DNA of 64,000 bases from Brotaphodocola faecis (GCF_040096075.1 NZ_JBBMFJ010000009.1:32127-96126), one strand, 5' to 3'; positions 42,066-50,768 are shown, counted from the first letter of the stretch. The notes: a model not told the origin generated them from the letters alone. Made by a program: numbers and translations.

Positions 42066-43601
42066 ATGCTATCAGGACAGATTGGAATCCTGGCAGCCAT
42101 TGTCATCTATCTGGCAGCAATGGTTTACGTGGGATTCTATTTCAGCAAACAGGGCAGCGGCAATTCCGCTGACGATTTCTACTTAGGCGGCCGGAAACTC
42201 GGACCGCTTGTAACCGCCATGAGCGCGGAGGCATCCGATATGAGCAGCTGGCTCTTAATGGGACTGCCGGGCGTGGCTTACCTCTCCGGTATCGCTGACG
42301 CAGGCTGGACCGCCATCGGTCTTGGCGTCGGTACCTACTTAAACTGGCTGATTGTAGCCCAGCGGCTGCGCCGTTACTCCGTAGTCTGCAATGCTATCAC
42401 CATTCCGGATTTCTTTTCCAGAAGATTTCACGATGAAAAGAACATCCTGATGTGTATCGCGGCTATCGTGATTCTGATTTTCTTTATCCCGTACACCGCT
42501 TCCGGTTTTAAAGCTATCGGAACTCTGTTCTCCAGCCTGTTCGGCGTTGATTATCATATGACTATGAGCGTGGGTGCCATTGTTATTATAGGTTACACCG
42601 TTATGGGCGGATTTCTGGCGGTCTCCACCACCGACCTGATCCAGAGTATCGTCATGACAATTTCCCTGATCGTGATCGTATTCTACGGCATCCATATGGC
42701 TGGCGGCTGGGACGAGGTAGTAAACAACGCAACCTCTCTGGCAGGATACCTCTCCATGACGCACATTCATGACCGTGCGACCGGTGATGCAGCACCTTAC
42801 AGTCTCTTAACCATTGTATCCACCACCGCGTGGGGCCTTGGATATTTTGGCATGCCGCATATCCTGCTCCGTTTCATGGCAATCGAGGATGAGAAAAAGC
42901 TGACCCTTTCCCGCCGCATTGCTACCGTATGGGTGCTGATTTCCATGTGCGTGGCTATCTTAATCGGCATCATTGGTTACGCTGCTTCCGTGGCTGGCGC
43001 AATTCCGCTCTTTACCCAGAGTTCTGAATCTGAAACCGTCATCATTCAGTTTGCTCATTTGTTAGGACAGCACAATTTCCTGCTTTCCCTGATTGCAGGC
43101 GTGGTTCTGGCCGGTATCCTGGCATGCACCATGTCCACCGCAGACTCCCAGCTGTTAACCGCAGCTTCCGGTGTTTCCCAGAACCTGATGCAGGACTTCT
43201 TAAAGATTAAAATGAGCACCGCTGCCTCCATGATGGCAGCCCGCCTGACCGTAGTCGGCATTGCCATCGTTAGTATCTTCCTGGCATGGAACCCGGACAG
43301 CTCCGTATTCTACATCGTATCCTTCGCATGGGCTGGTTTCGGTGCAGCATTTGGCCCGCTGGTACTTTTCTCCCTGTTCTGGAAGCGCACCAATCTTCAG
43401 GGTGCCATTGCCGGAATGGTGGCCGGCGGCGTGATGGTATTCGTATGGAAGTATCTGGTACGCCCAATGGGCGGCACCTGGAATATCTACGAACTGCTTC
43501 CGGCATTCGTAGTATCCGCACTGGCTATCGTAATCGTATCCCTGGCAACCAAGGCTCCGTCAGAGGAGATCTGCAGAGAATTTGATTCTGTGGGGAAATA
43601 A
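42066..43601 (+). CDS. putP: Sodium/proline symporter
   Basis: Imports proline with Na+ (SSS family). The 511 residues have about 13 spans, starting GILAAIVIYLAAMVYVGFYF. Family motifs: DDFYLGGRKLGPLVTAMSAEASDMSSWLLMG (read in parts), the Na+ site region, and LACTMSTADSQLLTAASG. Ribosome binding site GAGGAGG. It is a single gene with its own terminator. Confidence 0.93.
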   Translation: MLSGQIGILAAIVIYLAAMVYVGFYFSKQGSGNSADDFYLGGRKLGPLVTAMSAEASDMSSWLLMGLPGVAYLSGIADAGWTAIGLGVGTYLNWLIVAQRLRRYSVVCNAITIPDFFSRRFHDEKNILMCIAAIVILIFFIPYTASGFKAIGTLFSSLFGVDYHMTMSVGAIVIIGYTVMGGFLAVSTTDLIQSIVMTISLIVIVFYGIHMAGGWDEVVNNATSLAGYLSMTHIHDRATGDAAPYSLLTIVSTTAWGLGYFGMPHILLRFMAIEDEKKLTLSRRIATVWVLISMCVAILIGIIGYAASVAGAIPLFTQSSESETVIIQFAHLLGQHNFLLSLIAGVVLAGILACTMSTADSQLLTAASGVSQNLMQDFLKIKMSTAASMMAARLTVVGIAIVSIFLAWNPDSSVFYIVSFAWAGFGAAFGPLVLFSLFWKRTNLQGAIAGMVAGGVMVFVWKYLVRPMGGTWNIYELLPAFVVSALAIVIVSLATKAPSEEICREFDSVGK

Positions 43602-43616
43602 AAATTGAACTAAGTC

Positions 43617-43660
43617 GCTGCGCGACGGCCTGCCAAGGTTGTTGCGCAGCTTTTTCTTTC
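43617..43660 (+). terminator. putP terminator
   Basis: Stem GCTGCGC / GCGCAGC (43617-43623, 43644-43650) followed by TTTTTCTTT. Confidence 0.85.
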
Positions 43661-43765
43661 TCAAATAAAAAAGCAGTGACAAGATGGCTTAAGATTGGAG
43701 ATTGGACAGCGGCGGGACTTAAACATGTTGTAATGACTTAATCGGTGTAGTAATTACGGCAAATG

Positions 43766-43794
43766 TTGACAAGCAGTCGTAAGGCGAATACAAT
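43766..43794 (+). promoter_or_regulatory. Promoter ahead of the c-di-GMP riboswitch
   Basis: TTGACA, 17-bp spacer, TACAAT; the aptamer starts about 7 nt later. Confidence 0.8.
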
Positions 43795-43800
43795 AAATAT

Positions 43801-43880
43801 ATTCGAGCAAAATTATCGAAAGATAGCGACGCAAAGCTATAGAGCCTGTAAAATGGCAGCCAGTTGCACGTTAGCATTGC
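43801..43880 (+). promoter_or_regulatory. c-di-GMP-I (GEMM) riboswitch aptamer
   Basis: The sequence follows the GEMM-I pattern. GAGCAAAATTATCGAAAGAT gives the P2 hairpin with its GAAA tetraloop, GACGCAAAGC is the highly conserved core strand, and AGCCT with TGGCAGCCAGTTGC gives P3. It aligns by eye with the Vibrio Vc2 aptamer at these segments. A terminator follows at once (43873-43906), so c-di-GMP binding probably decides whether the downstream c-di-GMP enzyme is transcribed. Whether it switches on or off cannot be read directly. Confidence 0.88.
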
Positions 43881-43906
43881 TGGAGAAGGCAGTGCTGTTT
43901 TTTTTT
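43873..43906 (+). terminator. Expression-platform terminator of the c-di-GMP riboswitch
   Basis: 8-bp stem AGCATTGC / GCAGTGCT then G and nine T. Its 5' arm overlaps the 3' end of the aptamer, the usual layout for a transcriptional riboswitch. Confidence 0.88.
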
Positions 43907-43984
43907 GGGGGGAGAAGATTTAAAACAAATCGATGTAACGCCATCAGAAATTTACTGGAAGATGAGCTTATCTGAACAATGAGC

Positions 43985-44112
43985 TAGGGGGAAACGCGAT
44001 AGGAAAGCTGACTGGTGCAATTCAATCTGGTAAAGTCTTGGTAATATCATAGGATACAGAGCAACCAAAAGATGAACGTTTGACAACAGGTATGTATAAA
44101 AATGGTAAATAA
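43985..44112 (+). pseudogene. Possible gene remnant in the leader
   Basis: One frame reads AIGKLTGAIQSGKVLVIS, stop, DTEQPKDERLTTGMYKNGK, stop. It looks protein-like but is broken by a TAG and has no start with a ribosome binding site. I do not recognise the parent protein; it may be debris of an earlier gene. Confidence 0.3.
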
Positions 44113-44162
44113 TGAAACTATTCTAACCGCTACACAAAAGTGTTTCAAGTCAGGAGAAAATA

Positions 44163-47156
44163 ATGGTTGAACAATCATCAGGAACTTACATAATCAACAA
44201 AGATTATGATATCGTGACATTTAATCAGACTGCGCTAGATTTATATCCATCATTAAAGAAAGGTGAGAAATGCTACAAGTGTCTGATGAATCTGGATACA
44301 CCTTGTCCACCGTGTCCGGTAGCTAATCGAATTAAGGGACCAAAAACCTATTTTGACCCAATTCGGAAAATATATGAAACCGTTGATGCAGTACCGGTCC
44401 TTGCAGAAGATGGCAGTGAAAATTATGCGTTAGTTTTTAGTACGGTGGGAGAAAAGGAACGCTATGCCAAACAGTTACCAAATACGGAATCAGAGTTTAA
44501 TGCCTTGTATGACCAGGAATATTATGACAAATTAACGGGAGGTTTCAGCAAAAAAGGTTTTATTCGAAAGGTGGAGGCTATTTTGAAAGATGCCGCGCCA
44601 AAGGATAACTTTGTGCTCACTTATTATAATATCCAAAACTTTAAATCCATCAACGGGATTTTTGGTTTTGCAGCAGGGGATGTATTGCTTTGCCAGGAAT
44701 ATCTGGAAATTGAGCAAAATTCAAAGCCATTGGCACTATCACGCATACATAATGATATTTTTGTGTGTTTTTATAAACAAAAGGACTTTAACCCAGCGCA
44801 GCTTACAGAATATAGCATTCATACATGGTCATACAATGGAAAAACGATGCCAATCCATATATTACACGGAATCTATTATGTGGAAGACAAATCCATGTCT
44901 GTATCCGGAATGATTGACCGTGCTGCTCTTGCCAGCAATCATATTGTAAACGCTTATGTAAAGCCCTATGCTATCTTTGATGAGGTAATGAGGAAAGAAT
45001 ATATCGACCACTCCCAGATTCTGTTTGAATATGCTCAGGCCATCGAGCATGGAGAGATTGAGGTTTATTATCAGCCGATCGTGGATACAATTACGCAAAC
45101 AGTGGTTGCAGCTGAAGCATTGGTCCGCTGGAATCATCCGGAACATGGTTTTATTCGCCCTGATATCTTTGTACCTGTTTTAGAAAAGCATGGCCATATT
45201 ACCCAACTGGATCAATATGTGTTAGAAATGGTGTCGCAAAAACTATTGGAACGTTCGCAGAAGAATCAGATAATTGTACCTGTAGCAATCAACTTATCCT
45301 GGATGGACTTATATGATGAGAAGATGCGTTATGCGATTTTGCAAAAGATAAACCATTCATCTGTATTAAAAAAGCATTTGCGTTTTGAGACTACAGAAAC
45401 TGCGTTTAATACGATGGAGAATCTGTGCAAAGATTACCTTGATGAAATCCGAAAGAGCGGCTGCAAAATTGTATTGGATGATTTTGGGAGTGGCTATTCA
45501 TCATTCAGCATGATTCAAAACTTTCGATTTGACATATTAAAGCTTGATATGGGATTTATTAAGAAAATCGAATTAAATCTGGATACACGCAGCATTGTTC
45601 GAGCGATTATTGCAATGTGCCATGAAATGAGTATTCAGGTTGTTGCCGAAGGAGTAGAAACCGAAACAGAGTATGAATTTTTGCAAGTACATGGATGCGA
45701 CTATATTCAAGGCTACTATTTTGCCAGACCCATGCCGGAAGCGGATTTTTATCAATATCTGGAGGAACAAAAGAAAAGTATAAAAAAAAGAGAAACATAC
45801 CTGCATCTTTTCAGCGAGGAAGAGCAGAAAAAACCGATTGCAACCTCTGAAAAAGAACAGGATCTTTTGGCAGCCATTTTGGACAGAACCGAATATTTTA
45901 TACAGGTTTGTGAACCGGATACCATGGAAATAGTTTACGCCAACCAGGCCACTCGGGCAATCTCTGGAAAACCAGATGAGAGTTATGTCGGGCAGAAATG
46001 CTATCAATACATGATGGGAGCGGACAAAATGTGTGCTCACTGTCCCATGTGGCTGATGCATGGTGAAAACCGACGCCAGCTAGAAGTGGATGACGGAAAC
46101 TATATTTTTTCTCTAACGGCTCAATATTTCAACTGGAACGGAAAGCGTTATTTTATGGAAATGGGTCGTGATGTTACAAAACAGAAAATGATGGAGAGAA
46201 AATACGATTCGCAAATACTGGCAATTCTCAAATCTATGCCGGAGAAACAAGGGGTGTTCCACATGAATGTGACTCTGGATGAATGTCTTAGTTCTACAGG
46301 AATGGCACAAAATGCCCGCAATCTTCAAAATATTCAGAGTGTGGATACGCTCATCCGGCAAATTTCTTTGTTTGTGCCAGACAAAGAAAAACAAGAAAAC
46401 TTTTTCAAGACATTTTGTCGCGATGCACTTTTAAAGGCTCACGAAGAAGGCAAAAGAGAAATTAGCCTGGAAACATTGTCATACTACGATGACAAGAGTA
46501 TACGTTGGTCCAGAATTACGGTTCATCTCCTGGAGAATCCGAAAACCAAGCATTTGGAAGCCGTTCTATATGGAATGGACATTTCAAAGGAAAAAGAAAA
46601 TGATAATCAAATGAATCTAGTGAAACAGGAACTTCAGACGATGACAGACAAATATAATCAGGCTGATTATGAAAGTCGCAGGGATTTCCTTACAGGTCTT
46701 CTTAATCGCAAATCTCTATTTGACTATCTTAAAAATGCATTGGCAGATAAAGCTATTCATCCTACTACAATGTATATGATAGATGTGGATAATTTTAAGA
46801 AGTACAATGATACGAATGGACATGAGGCCGGAGATGAGTGTTTGCGTAAGATTTCTTATGCCTTAAAAGAGTATGGGAAGGAACAGAATATCTGCTTCTT
46901 TCGGTATGGAGGCGAAGAAATTCTGGGTATTTCAGAGGGAGCAAAAGAATTGGCTGCACATCAGGCACTCGAAATGTTAAATACCATTCGAAATCTATGT
47001 ATCGGAAGAAACGATAGCTTTGATAATGTTACTGTTAGTATTGGATATACAACAGATAATTCCCGGTACGAAAAAATGATCGATAAGGCAGATCAGGCAA
47101 TGTATTTTGCAAAGTCAAACGGAAAAAATCAAGTAGTTTGCTATGAGAAATTATGA
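44163..47156 (+). CDS. PAS / degenerate GGDEF / EAL / PAS / GGDEF c-di-GMP turnover protein
   Basis: A 997-residue cytoplasmic protein, controlled by a c-di-GMP riboswitch. Residues 1-105: PAS-like with C37-x2-C40-x7-C48-x2-C51. About 120-275: GGDEF fold with the signature lost (RIHNDIF at 194-200). About 283-535: EAL domain with E318-A319-L320, NLS, DDFGSGYSS from 439, AEGVE and QGYYFARP, so phosphodiesterase activity is likely. About 570-680: second PAS with C613, C624, C627. About 835-995: GGDEF with GGEEI (916-920), where Phe is replaced by Ile. The paired CxxC motifs suggest metal or redox sensing. No membrane spans. Base composition is AT-richer than the neighbours, suggesting transfer. 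Ribosome binding site AGGAG. Confidence 0.92.
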   Translation: MVEQSSGTYIINKDYDIVTFNQTALDLYPSLKKGEKCYKCLMNLDTPCPPCPVANRIKGPKTYFDPIRKIYETVDAVPVLAEDGSENYALVFSTVGEKERYAKQLPNTESEFNALYDQEYYDKLTGGFSKKGFIRKVEAILKDAAPKDNFVLTYYNIQNFKSINGIFGFAAGDVLLCQEYLEIEQNSKPLALSRIHNDIFVCFYKQKDFNPAQLTEYSIHTWSYNGKTMPIHILHGIYYVEDKSMSVSGMIDRAALASNHIVNAYVKPYAIFDEVMRKEYIDHSQILFEYAQAIEHGEIEVYYQPIVDTITQTVVAAEALVRWNHPEHGFIRPDIFVPVLEKHGHITQLDQYVLEMVSQKLLERSQKNQIIVPVAINLSWMDLYDEKMRYAILQKINHSSVLKKHLRFETTETAFNTMENLCKDYLDEIRKSGCKIVLDDFGSGYSSFSMIQNFRFDILKLDMGFIKKIELNLDTRSIVRAIIAMCHEMSIQVVAEGVETETEYEFLQVHGCDYIQGYYFARPMPEADFYQYLEEQKKSIKKRETYLHLFSEEEQKKPIATSEKEQDLLAAILDRTEYFIQVCEPDTMEIVYANQATRAISGKPDESYVGQKCYQYMMGADKMCAHCPMWLMHGENRRQLEVDDGNYIFSLTAQYFNWNGKRYFMEMGRDVTKQKMMERKYDSQILAILKSMPEKQGVFHMNVTLDECLSSTGMAQNARNLQNIQSVDTLIRQISLFVPDKEKQENFFKTFCRDALLKAHEEGKREISLETLSYYDDKSIRWSRITVHLLENPKTKHLEAVLYGMDISKEKENDNQMNLVKQELQTMTDKYNQADYESRRDFLTGLLNRKSLFDYLKNALADKAIHPTTMYMIDVDNFKKYNDTNGHEAGDECLRKISYALKEYGKEQNICFFRYGGEEILGISEGAKELAAHQALEMLNTIRNLCIGRNDSFDNVTVSIGYTTDNSRYEKMIDKADQAMYFAKSNGKNQVVCYEKL

Positions 47157-47162
47157 TGTATT

Positions 47163-47206
47163 ACGTCTCGTTACTGGGGGGATAAATCCAGTGACGAGAC
47201 GTTTTT
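47163..47206 (+). terminator. Terminator of the PAS/EAL/GGDEF gene
   Basis: 14-bp stem with one mismatch (ACGTCTCGT, ACTGG / CCAGT, ACGAGACGT) followed by TTTTT, seven bases after the stop codon. Confidence 0.93.
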
Positions 47207-47322
47207 GACAGAAGTTCGTAAGATCGAGTTTGCTTGATCGTAAAGTCCCCCCATCATTCCCCGGTCACTTTTTTGTAAATAACATCCTTATTGCGCAAAT
47301 AGTTTTCGACAACATATACGGA

Positions 47323-48069
47323 TTACAGATATGTTTTTCTTTTGCAATCTATCGTGAAATACGGCAGTTTTAATTTCTCCAGCAACTGGATGGATGCTGT
47401 ATTTTCTTTTGCCACCCGGGCGCATACCGGGCAGGCAAGTTCTTCTTTGGCATAATTTAAAATGGCACGGCAGGCTTCTTCTGCATAACCTTGGCGGCGG
47501 TAGGGGCGAAAGATGTGGTAGCCGAGTTCCAGATATTCTGCAGATTCTTCTGTTGGTATTGTTTTGTTGCCGAATTCACCATGCTCTGATTCTTCCAGAT
47601 TCGTCACCCCGGCTTTTCCCACGATCACATCATCTGCTTTCCGCACCACCGCCCAGATTCCGTACTCATAGAAGCGGTACTGACTTTTGATGTAGGATTC
47701 CAGTTTGTCTTTGTCATAAAAAACCCGGTCTGCAGTGCGCTCTTCTTCTGTGTACCAGACATCTGGTTCTTCTGGCATCTGCGCGATGTCATCCAGAGTA
47801 AATTCCCGGATGATCAGACGGTCGGTCTCGGCAATGATCCATGGGAGGCCGATGTGACGGCGCACGATGCGCTCTAAGTATTCCGGGCAAATGGCATCCG
47901 GGGCAGCGAGATACTCGGCGTCCCAGAGAGTTTCCTGTTCCGGATTTTCGGTATATAACGCAACAAAAACTCTCCCCACTGCTTTCGCAGCAAGGAGAGC
48001 CTCTCGTTCGTCAGAAACCACCACCGGATATGCGTTATTTTCTACCCAAACTGTATAGTTCTGAACCAT
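47323..48069 (-). CDS. GNAT-family acetyltransferase with an extra N-terminal domain
   Basis: The 248 residues have about 75 N-terminal residues of unknown fold, then a RimJ/RimL-like GNAT domain starting at TDRLIIREFTLDDIAQM, with the acetyl-CoA motif LGYHIFRPYRRQGYAEEA and the closing NTASIQLLEKLKLP. The substrate is unknown. Confidence 0.88.
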   Translation of the reverse strand: MVQNYTVWVENNAYPVVVSDEREALLAAKAVGRVFVALYTENPEQETLWDAEYLAAPDAICPEYLERIVRRHIGLPWIIAETDRLIIREFTLDDIAQMPEEPDVWYTEEERTADRVFYDKDKLESYIKSQYRFYEYGIWAVVRKADDVIVGKAGVTNLEESEHGEFGNKTIPTEESAEYLELGYHIFRPYRRQGYAEEACRAILNYAKEELACPVCARVAKENTASIQLLEKLKLPYFTIDCKRKTYL

Positions 48070-48087
48070 ATATTCTTTTCCTCTGAA

Positions 48088-48606
48088 TTAGCACTTCTCC
48101 GGCTCGTCGTACTCTTCGCCGAAGGTATCTACGGTCATGCTCTTGATTTTCTGCTCTTTGAGCGGTCTGTCGCTGTAGTCGGTGCGGGTCTCGGCAATCT
48201 TGTTTACTACGTCCATACCGTCAACAACCATACCGAATGCTGCGTATGCGCCGTCTAAGTGCGGAGCGTCTTTGTGCATGATGAAGAACTGGGAACCTGC
48301 GGAGTTTGGCATCATGGAACGTGCCATGGAAAGAACGCCTGCGGTGTGCTTTAAGTCGTTCTGGAAACCGTTCTGACTGAACTCACCCTTGATGGAGTAG
48401 CCCGGGCCGCCCATGCCGTTGCCGTTCGGGCATCCGCCCTGAATCATGAAGCCTTTGATGACTCTGTGGAAAATAAGGCCGTCATAGTAGCCCCTCTTTG
48501 CCAGGCTGATAAAGTTCTTTACCGTGTTCGGAGCAACCTCCGGATATAATTCTGCGCGGATCACGCCGCCGTCTTCCATGGTAATGGTAATCTCTGGATT
48601 TTTCAT
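48088..48606 (-). CDS. ppiB: Cyclophilin-type peptidyl-prolyl isomerase
   Basis: Speeds proline cis-trans isomerisation in folding proteins. The 172 residues contain the active-site motif FHRVIKGFMIQGG and SQFFIMHKDAPHLDGAYAAFG. No signal peptide, so cytoplasmic. It starts MKNPEITITMEDGG with GGGAG upstream. Confidence 0.95.
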   Translation of the reverse strand: MKNPEITITMEDGGVIRAELYPEVAPNTVKNFISLAKRGYYDGLIFHRVIKGFMIQGGCPNGNGMGGPGYSIKGEFSQNGFQNDLKHTAGVLSMARSMMPNSAGSQFFIMHKDAPHLDGAYAAFGMVVDGMDVVNKIAETRTDYSDRPLKEQKIKSMTVDTFGEEYDEPEKC

Positions 48607-48736
48607 GGATCAAATCTCCCTTCGTGTGGTGCGTCTCGTATTACAACTCAAACGCTAAGATGAAAAACATTATATCATACATTCCCCTGATACGCAAACA
48701 TCCAAGTCATGCAGCATCTCAAAACATTCTTATTTT

Positions 48737-50158
48737 CTAATCTGCTAAATGCAGCATCTCAATCAGGAAGATCCAGGTCAGTCCGTAGTAAGACACAACG
48801 GCTACCAGGTCGTTCACGGTCGTAATGAGCGGACCGGACGCAACCGCTGGGTCTACGCCAAACTTTTTAAACAGAATCGGAATCACCGTACCGGAAATAC
48901 TGGAAATGATCATTGCAAGAAGCAATGCCACTCCAATGCAGGCGGATACGGAAAAACCGAAAAACGGGGTCATGCCCTTTGCAAAAACAACGTACGCGCC
49001 GATACATATAAAGGAAAGAATTCCAAGGATCATACCATTGCACATACCAACTCTTGCCTCTTTGAATACCAGGCCGAGCTTCTGCTTGCCGTCCAGGTTC
49101 TCGTCCATCAGCACACGGATGGTAACTGCCAGAGACTGGGTACCAACGTTTCCGGCCATGTCCAGGATCAGGGACTGGAAGCAGATGACAATGGTAAGCT
49201 GGGCCACCACGCCCTCAAACAGTCCTACCACACTGGAAACCACCAGGCCAAGGCCCAACAGGATGATCAGCCACGGCAGACGCTTATGCACACTCTGGCG
49301 GATCGGCTCGTTTAATTCCTCCTCAGAAGCAAGACCTGCTAACTTTGCGTAATCATCGCCCATCTCATCATCTACAACCTGGATGATATCCTGGGATGTG
49401 ATGACACCGATGATCTTGTTGTTCTCATCCAGTACCGGAATGGAATCCTCGGAATAATCCTTCATCCGCTCGATACAGTCTTCAATCATCTCACGGGCGT
49501 ACACATACGGGTAAGACTCCATGATGATGTCGTCCAGCTTGCTGCCCTCCCGGGCAATAATGAGGTCTTTTAAATCAATGGCACCACAGAAGGTGTGGTT
49601 GTCATCGGTTACATACAGCGTGGAGATGTTGTCATTCTCCGCCGCCTGGTCAATCAGTTCCCGCATGGCTTCACGGATGCTGATACCGGCTTTGATTTCA
49701 ATAAAGTTCATGCTCATGCGGCTTCCGATCTCATCTTCATCGAAAGACTCCAGCATGGCAATGTCGCGCTTGGACTCGTTGTCAATAAGGTCGATGAGCA
49801 TGTTGCGCTCCGGCTTGTCCAGACGCTTTAACAGCGCTGCCGCCTGATCAACCTCCATGCAGGAAAGAACTTCAACCTTCTTTCTTGCGTTCAGTTCCTC
49901 AAAATAAATCTCTGCGTTATCCAGATATTCAAAAATATCGGAAAGCTGCTCTGCATCTAAGATGCGGTACAGCCGCTCTCTCTCATCTCTTGTCAGCACC
50001 TCGAAGGAGGATGCGATATCGTTCTCATGGTAGTCGGAAATGCGATCCTTTAACACCCGCGGGGATACATTGCTCCGCATGATCTGCTCCAGTTCCGTCT
50101 GGTAGTCACGAACCTGAACTGCGGTATCTTTTCCGTCGTTCTCTCTCATCTTTTCCAT
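48737..50158 (-). CDS. mgtE: Magnesium transporter MgtE
   Basis: Mg2+ channel gated by cytoplasmic Mg2+. I start at the ATG at 50158 (MEKMRENDGKDTAVQ), giving 473 residues, because AAAGGGG lies just upstream. Order: MgtE_N superhelix (about 20-140), two CBS domains (about 145-270, with VIGVITSQDIIQVVDDE), a connecting helix, and five membrane spans holding the pore motif GNVGTQSLAVTIR. It is preceded by a long leader with a small ORF and a terminator (50402-50768). Confidence 0.95.
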   Translation of the reverse strand: MEKMRENDGKDTAVQVRDYQTELEQIMRSNVSPRVLKDRISDYHENDIASSFEVLTRDERERLYRILDAEQLSDIFEYLDNAEIYFEELNARKKVEVLSCMEVDQAAALLKRLDKPERNMLIDLIDNESKRDIAMLESFDEDEIGSRMSMNFIEIKAGISIREAMRELIDQAAENDNISTLYVTDDNHTFCGAIDLKDLIIAREGSKLDDIIMESYPYVYAREMIEDCIERMKDYSEDSIPVLDENNKIIGVITSQDIIQVVDDEMGDDYAKLAGLASEEELNEPIRQSVHKRLPWLIILLGLGLVVSSVVGLFEGVVAQLTIVICFQSLILDMAGNVGTQSLAVTIRVLMDENLDGKQKLGLVFKEARVGMCNGMILGILSFICIGAYVVFAKGMTPFFGFSVSACIGVALLLAMIISSISGTVIPILFKKFGVDPAVASGPLITTVNDLVAVVSYYGLTWIFLIEMLHLAD

Positions 50159-50194
50159 GTCTGCCCCTTTCTCTGCCTGAGTTCCGGTTTTCAC

Positions 50195-50401
50195 CTTCTG
50201 CCCGGCAGTTTGCTCTCACGGCTGTCACCCGTGGACAGGGCATTTTTGATCTGCGCAAACCTGCTGCCTGCAGTTTTTGCTTTCTTCCCAGTCTTTGCAG
50301 ATTCTTAACGCATAGCACAGCATATCAGCTGACCAGAATCTCAAAAGCAAAATCTATGCAGCAAAACATCTGCCTGAAACTGTCTTTTCCGTTTCCGCAA
50401 A
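50195..50401. other. mgtE-proximal leader or spacer
   Basis: Between the leader terminator and mgtE I see no gene and no convincing second promoter; a weak TTGCTT-17-TGATAT lies on the minus strand near 50320-50350. No M-box consensus is visible. Confidence 0.4.
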
Positions 50402-50444
50402 TAAAAAATGCCATCACCAGTTTCACTGTAAACGGGCAATGGCA
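50402..50444 (-). terminator. Terminator in the mgtE leader
   Basis: 10-bp stem TGCCATTGCC / GGTGATGGCA extended by GTTT/AAAC after one mismatch, followed on the minus strand by TTTTTTATTT. It lies between the small ORF at 50562-50660 and mgtE. Confidence 0.88.
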
Positions 50445-50561
50445 GACACACAGAGAAATAACACTGCAATCCTGACAACACAGAAACCACAGCAAATCAG
50501 CCTGATCCGGATGCCAGCCGCTCCGGCATCACCAATCAGACATTCTTTCTATTTCCTGATT

Positions 50562-50660
50562 CTATCGTGTGAGATGACAGACAGCGGATTCAGACAGGCT
50601 GCCGGTCTTCTTCTCTCTTCCATTGCCGCTCATTCGCTTATAACTGTCCGCGACGTCCAT
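50562..50660 (-). CDS. Small upstream ORF (32 codons) in the mgtE leader
   Basis: Reads MDVADSYKRMSGNGREKK, then 14 further residues, and stops. The start has a near-perfect ribosome binding site (AAGGAGGTGAG, seven bases to this ATG; an ATG three bases earlier is less well spaced). It is hydrophilic and not recognised. Position between promoter and terminator ahead of mgtE suggests a leader peptide, or a separate small gene. Confidence 0.55.
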   Translation of the reverse strand: MDVADSYKRMSGNGREKKTGSLSESAVCHLTR

Positions 50661-50687
50661 CATCTCACCTCCTTATATATGCACGAT

Positions 50688-50716
50688 CGTAACTGTGAGG
50701 ATACTGAACAGTTACG
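50688..50716 (-). repeat. 29-bp hairpin repeat, copy 3
   Basis: On the minus strand: arms CGTAACTGT / ACAGTTACG, loop TCAGTATCCTC. It lies between the promoter at 50740-50768 and the small ORF, 27 bp before its ATG. Confidence 0.88.
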
Positions 50717-50739
50717 CACGATCAATAATTTCCTCTACA

Positions 50740-50768
50740 ACTATACTACACGGTTTTTTTATCGTCAA
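50740..50768 (-). promoter_or_regulatory. Promoter of the mgtE leader
   Basis: Minus strand: TTGACG, 17-bp spacer, TATAGT. Transcription would start near 50733, about 575 nt before mgtE. Confidence 0.75.

Noticed and set aside
43617..43660. A second riboswitch directly after putP
   Set aside because: The structure is a plain terminator hairpin at the putP end; the aptamer consensus begins only at 43801.
50195..50768. M-box Mg2+ riboswitch upstream of mgtE
   Set aside because: The conserved M-box core sequences could not be found on the leader strand.
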